A stretch of 64,000 nucleotides of DNA from Cornus controversa (taxonomy: Eukaryota > Streptophyta > Magnoliopsida > Cornales > Cornaceae), in the NCBI GenBank assembly GCA_026545225.1, contig CM048850.1, positions 3,782,001 through 3,846,000 on the forward strand, in the 5' to 3' direction. Below, piece by piece: positions 60,106 to 64,000 of the stretch; the first letter of the stretch is position 1, and every line of letters begins with the position of its first letter. The position numbers and the translations under genes were made by a program. The notes beneath the pieces are model-generated. The model had not been told where the DNA came from, did not search any database, and saw only the letters and a program-made list of their open reading frames with translations.

Positions 60106-60608
60106 CACAACATCTTTCCAAACTTCAATTCGACGTAATTTATTTGTTTTAGATCGGAATTAAGTGTGATTTTTTTTTTAAATCGAGTATTTTTTAATTC
60201 TCTATTCAATGGTGTAAGTCTCAGTTTCAGATTCCAAACTCATGAAGTGTTGAGCCTTGGAAGTGAGTGACTCATAAGGGTGCGGATAAATGAATCCCCA
60301 CTAAGTGATATGATTTGATGCTGGGCCATTGGGATTGAATGAGGTGGAGTTGTACACACCTACGTGCAATGATAGAGTTAAGCTTTTGTGGTACTTGAGA
60401 GTAATGAGGGTTCATTGGGTTTAATGGACCGATTAACCTCCTATCTTCCAGGAGTCAGGAAATCAGGGCGTTATAGCATGGTATCAGAACTTGATACTAT
60501 CGCATGAGTGTGGTTAAGGTCGTTCACGGGGTTGACTGAACGGGTTCACACTCGGAATTCGGGGTCGGTTCTGGGGAGTCTCGACGATCTGAATTTTGGG
60601 GCGTGACA

Positions 60609-60760
60609 CTTCTGGTGTTAGAGAAACATTGACTCTTTGTCACCTGGAACCACCGGTCATTTCTATAATGAGAGGAATGAAAAATAGGAATGTAGGAGCC
60701 ATTGGGGAATTTCTCGAACACTTGGTGTGCAAGCCTTGAAAACACAAGCTTCAATATCAC
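60609..60760 (-). pseudogene. Envelope-like gene, N-terminal piece
   Basis: The minus-strand frame from 60760 contains VFEKFPNGSYIPIFHSS and NDRWFQVTKSQCF, which fits the segment before the RDFDLE motif of the central piece at 54861. It stops at the target duplication of the LTR ending 60608. Upstream sequence to 61100 gives no clear continuation. Confidence 0.5.
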
Positions 60761-60769
60761 CTAGTTAGT

Positions 60770-61945
60770 TCAATCTCCCAAAATCAACACAAAACTTTCA
60801 ATGATCAATCCCTTCCACTAATTCGACTTAAAAACAATCATAAATATCAATCACAATAATGTAATATATCAAGTACAAAGTGTAGCGATGGTTGAGGCAA
60901 AGTTGAGGGAAAAATGAAGAGAAAAACACTCAAGAAGAAAGCTAGCACATAGTGAAACAAAATGGAAAACATGCACCGTTTAACCTATTGGCCAAGCCTA
61001 GATGGACCGATCCAGCCTTCACCTTGGACCGGTCCAACTGGCTTGCTTGTCCAGTTGACCAATTTGGCCAAAAATGCACTTTTTTTGGGAAAAATGCTTA
61101 AAAGTACCTAAAAAATTCACAAAAATATTCTAAAATTTTAGGAAAATAGGAAAATATTTTTAGAATTGTATTTATATTGAAATAAAAAAATATAACAATC
61201 ACATAATCATTACAACTAATTTTTCACATAAAATAACAATGAGTTCTAAAATTTTCATAAAATTTCAAGCAAATTCATGAATGCACAATTTTAAAACACA
61301 TAAATTTACCAATAAAATTCATCATTAAATTCATGATCATGGAGCAATTTTCAATATACAAATATTTATAAAAATTTATAAATTCATCTAATAAATTCAT
61401 GTGTGTGTGTAATCTAACTTCATAAAAAATTAATCAAATTCATTTGATGCATCTTCTAAAACACATTGGATGTTAAGCAAATCAAACCACATATGATCAA
61501 CTTATTTTTCATTATTTATTTATTTATTTCTAAGATGGTAGATTTCACACTTACGGACAGTCAACTATTTTCTCAAAACAACTTCTTTAAAAGATATCTC
61601 ATTGGAGATTTATGTCGTTGTGGTAGCTTCAAACACATCTCGAATGTAGCCTTTTTCCTTTTGTCTTAAATTTTTAGTAATTTACTTTTTTTCTTTTCTT
61701 TTCATGTTGAATTAAAAATATAATCTTTTCTTTTTTAATTTTTTTCATTGATCATTTAAGCCTTCAATGCTACTCATACAATATACCCTAGTCAACTTCA
61801 CATTAGTTTTCAATCAAATCTCTAAGAGTTGGACTAGTGTACAAATTGTATGGACTCAAAATATTTACCTCTAAAAAGAAATAAATACAACACATTAGTC
61901 ATCAATGTTTAAATCATAAACTCAAGTACTTCATTCATTTATAAA
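60770..61945. other. AT-rich stretch without a recognised gene
   Basis: It contains the perfect palindrome TTGGACCGGTCCAA at 61024-61037 with ggaccgatcc at 61004-61013, but no domain-bearing frame. 61081-61945 is very AT-rich and I see nothing in it. It may be the 5' side of the second SIRE-like element. Confidence 0.4.
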
Positions 61946-61949
61946 CTAA

Positions 61950-62160
61950 GGCCCTGCTTGGCAAAGCTTTTGATTTGGCTTTTACGCAGAAGAAAAAGAG
62001 AAGCAGAACCTAAATCAGGAAGCCGGTACCCCTAGCTTCCTTTAAATGCTTTTTTTGGACTCCGAAACTCTTCCGCCTTACCAATCCAAATACTCTCCAA
62101 AACGGCTTTTGAGCTTGAAAAGCTGAAAGCCGCTTTTCAAAAGCCAATCCAAATAGGGCC
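61950..62160. mobile_element. Tourist-like MITE
   Basis: 211 bp, ends GGCCCTGCTTGG and CCAAATAGGGCC, flanked by TAA on both sides (61947-61949 and 62161-62163). The 3 bp duplication and the CTGTTTGG-like end agree with a PIF/Harbinger-derived MITE. It has no coding capacity and would need a transposase in trans. An hAT origin is less likely because no 8 bp duplication is seen. Confidence 0.75.
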
Positions 62161-62439
62161 TAAGTGTCACAATCATATATTCACAAATCAAAGTGAATTT
62201 AAAAAGAAATACAAATAATTTACATTATTTTATAGAAAAATGTGATTTCAACATTCACATGATTATCATGGGAAAAAACAAAACAAAACAAAACAAAACC
62301 TAACCTAATCTAACCGCTATTACAGAATCCACAAGATGGACTTTTATCTCGAGATCTCTTAATGCAAGGTTATTCACAGTTAAGGGCTGGGAGCATATCG
62401 CACGACAAAATTGCCATGCATGTGTAACAAACTTCCTCT

Positions 62440-63410
62440 TCCTAAAGGGTTGAGCCTATTCCTCCTCTTCTCAAAGGGGGCGAGCCTGTTCCTCTCCTTA
62501 TTAAAGGGTCAAGCCACAAACTATTTCCTATCAAAGGGATATCAGTGACGGTGGTCTACGAACCTCTTTTTTAAAGGAATGAGCTCATTATTAAACTTGA
62601 AAGGGCGAGATGAATTAATTCCGAGATCCATGCAAAACTACTTGCTACAGTAAGATGCACACCTCCACGAGAGGGCCCTTCTTAAAAGGGCGAGATGGAT
62701 TAATCTCGAGAAAATGTGACCAACAAGCATACACCTCCACAGAGGGCCCTTATTGAAAAAGGGCGGGGTGAATTAATCCCGAGATCCATGCAAAGCTACT
62801 TGCTGTGGTAAGACGCATACTTCAACGAGAGGGCCCTTCTTAAAAGGGCATGATGAATTAATCTCGAGAAAATGCGATCAACCTGCATACACCTCTATGG
62901 AGAGCCTTTATTGAAAAAAGGCAGGATAAATTAATCCCGAGATCTATGCAAGTTACGGCAAGACGTATACCTCCACAAGAGGGCCTTTCTTAAAAAGGCA
63001 GGATGAATTAATCTTGAGAAAATATGACCAACCTCCATACACCTCCACGGAGGGCTCTTATTGAAATAGGGCGAGATGAATTAATCTAGAGATCCATGCA
63101 AACTATTTGCAACGACAAGACGCACACCTCCACAAGAGGGCCCTTCTGAAAAGGGTGGAATGAATTAATTTTGAAAAAATTCGACCAACTTACATACACC
63201 TCCACAGATGGCCCTTATTGAAAAAGAGCGGGATGAATTAATTCTGAGATCCATGCAAAACTACTTGCTACGGCAAGACGCACACCTTTACGAGACGGCT
63301 TTTCTTAAAAGGGTGGGATGAATTAATTTTGAAAAAATGCGACCAACCTGCATACACCTCCACTGAGGGCCCTTCTTAAAGGGTAGGATGAATTAATCCC
63401 GAAAGAAATT
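62440..63410 (+). repeat. 158 bp tandem array with repeated hairpins
   Basis: gagatccatgc-type landmarks at 62623, 62781, 62939, 63089 and 63245 give a period of 150-158 bases. Each unit is a dimer of about 79-base halves, both with cacctccac, a GCCCTT...AAGGGC hairpin and gaattaat. 62440-62530 holds a shorter related aaagggtcaagcc repeat. It lies upstream of a 3' LTR start, as tandem arrays often do in Tat-type gypsy elements. Confidence 0.88.
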
Positions 63411-63762
63411 GCAATTTCCTTGCTAAGACAAGACCATGTCACCCACAGGGCTCTTCTCAAATGACAGGATATCTTAGTCCCAGAGCACGCATGCATGCTC
63501 TTACTAAGGGGGTTCCACTTCAAAAAATTGTTCGAAAAGAAAAGTCTGCTCCAAATGCTTGCATGTTTTCATTAAACTCGTAAAATGATAGAGTACAAGC
63601 ATGAGATGGTTTGAAGCCATAATAACAACATAAATTAAAGACAAAGAGACTAATTATAATCCACAGAGCTGGAATCTTCGTCATAAATTGGCGGAGTCAT
63701 TATTATTGTCAGTCAGGTGCACAATTGCTACATAGATTCCTAACACGTGTAACATGGTTGAA

Positions 63763-63776
63763 AATTGGGGGCCAAC
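63763..63776 (+). other. Polypurine tract of a Tat-like gypsy element
   Basis: aattgggggccaac stands just before a presumed LTR start, a phrase common at this place in plant Tat-type gypsy elements. Confidence 0.6.
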
Positions 63777-64000
63777 TGAAGGGGCAATTTTAGTTGGATA
63801 TACCAAAAGATGAACAATATAGTTTGTCTAAACTTTGGCGTTACGAAACTTCAACCGGCGTGGAGTCTGGTTATAGATAAGATAAGGATGACGCTTATCT
63901 CTTTTATTCTAATGAGGGGTAGTTCGTTTTCTAATATAACACGAAAATCAATCAACTATAAATACGACCACTTGTCTCCTGATAAAGGTATTTCACAAAT
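63777..64000 (+). mobile_element. Start of a 3' LTR, cut by the window end
   Basis: It begins TGAAGGGGCAA after the polypurine tract. A TATA-like box CTATAAATAC lies at 63956-63965, about 180 bases in, as expected for the U3 promoter of an LTR. The rest is outside the window, so it could be confirmed only with the next sequence. Confidence 0.55.

Larger units (their letters stand above)
54894..60608 (+). mobile_element. Tekay-like solo LTR in the env-like gene, split by 56073-58840
   Basis: It starts TGTAGAGACCGTG and ends TTGGGGCGTGACA, with duplications CTTCC (54889-54893) and CTTCT (60609-60613), one transition apart. About 2.94 kb without the nested unit. It carries the family landmarks in order, a minisatellite that was the target of the nested insertion, a word array (59868-60105), and a doubled end: inner terminus GGGCGTTATA at 60475, primer-site copy TGGTATCAGAAC at 60479-60490, outer terminus 60608. 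Confidence 0.92.

Noticed and set aside
61950-62160. hAT-type MITE
   Set aside because: No 8 bp duplication; a TAA duplication fits PIF/Harbinger better.

Overview
The window is nuclear DNA from a flowering plant, most likely a eudicot with a large repeat-rich genome. The evidence is the retroelement lineages present: SIRE/Maximus-type Ty1/copia, Athila/Tat-type and Tekay/Del-type Ty3/gypsy, and PIF/Harbinger with its Myb-like partner. GT-AG introns are visible, and the long non-coding stretches are AT-rich. I cannot name the species. I found no convincing host gene; almost every kilobase is transposable element or tandem array inside one.

Layout. 142-3105 is a solo LTR of a SIRE-like copia family. 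3310-36077 is one old Tekay-like solo LTR (called W here; duplication AAAGT on both sides) that has been opened by later insertions. These are a decayed minus-strand block (3961-20646: LTR fragments, half an Athila-like element, and a SIRE-like copia element carrying an Athila solo LTR), an apparently intact PIF/Harbinger DNA transposon (21082-27051), and two nested solo LTRs (28670-35493 holding 31161-35214). 36781-49003 is a second nest (X holding Y, Y holding Z1 and Z2), all solo LTRs. 49919-61000 is the 3' part of another SIRE-like element on the minus strand, whose envelope-like gene was split by a 2.0 kb solo LTR and by a Tekay-like solo LTR that itself contains one more. 61950-62160 is a Tourist-like MITE. 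The window ends in the tandem array and 3' LTR start of a Tat-like gypsy element. In all I can place twelve solo LTRs by their 5 bp target duplications, and no LTR element with two complete LTRs.

The only genes that look functional belong to the Harbinger element: a Myb/SANT-like DNA-binding protein, a HARBI1-type DDE transposase with an intact triad, and a small GRF-like zinc-finger membrane protein that appears to be a passenger. Harbinger transposition generally needs the Myb-like protein together with the transposase.

The most unusual signal is non-coding. Several unrelated LTR families carry small arrays of 10-18 bp palindromic words (TTCGATTGATCGAA, CGATTAATCG, TTCGATGCATCGAA, TTGGACCGGTCCAA and similar). 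Within one element the words are nearly uniform, but they differ between copies of the same LTR family while the text around them is conserved. The same LTRs also carry element-specific minisatellites, and five Tekay-like LTRs end in a doubled terminus with a fossil tRNA-Met primer-binding site between the two ends. All comparisons were made by eye; no database search was possible.
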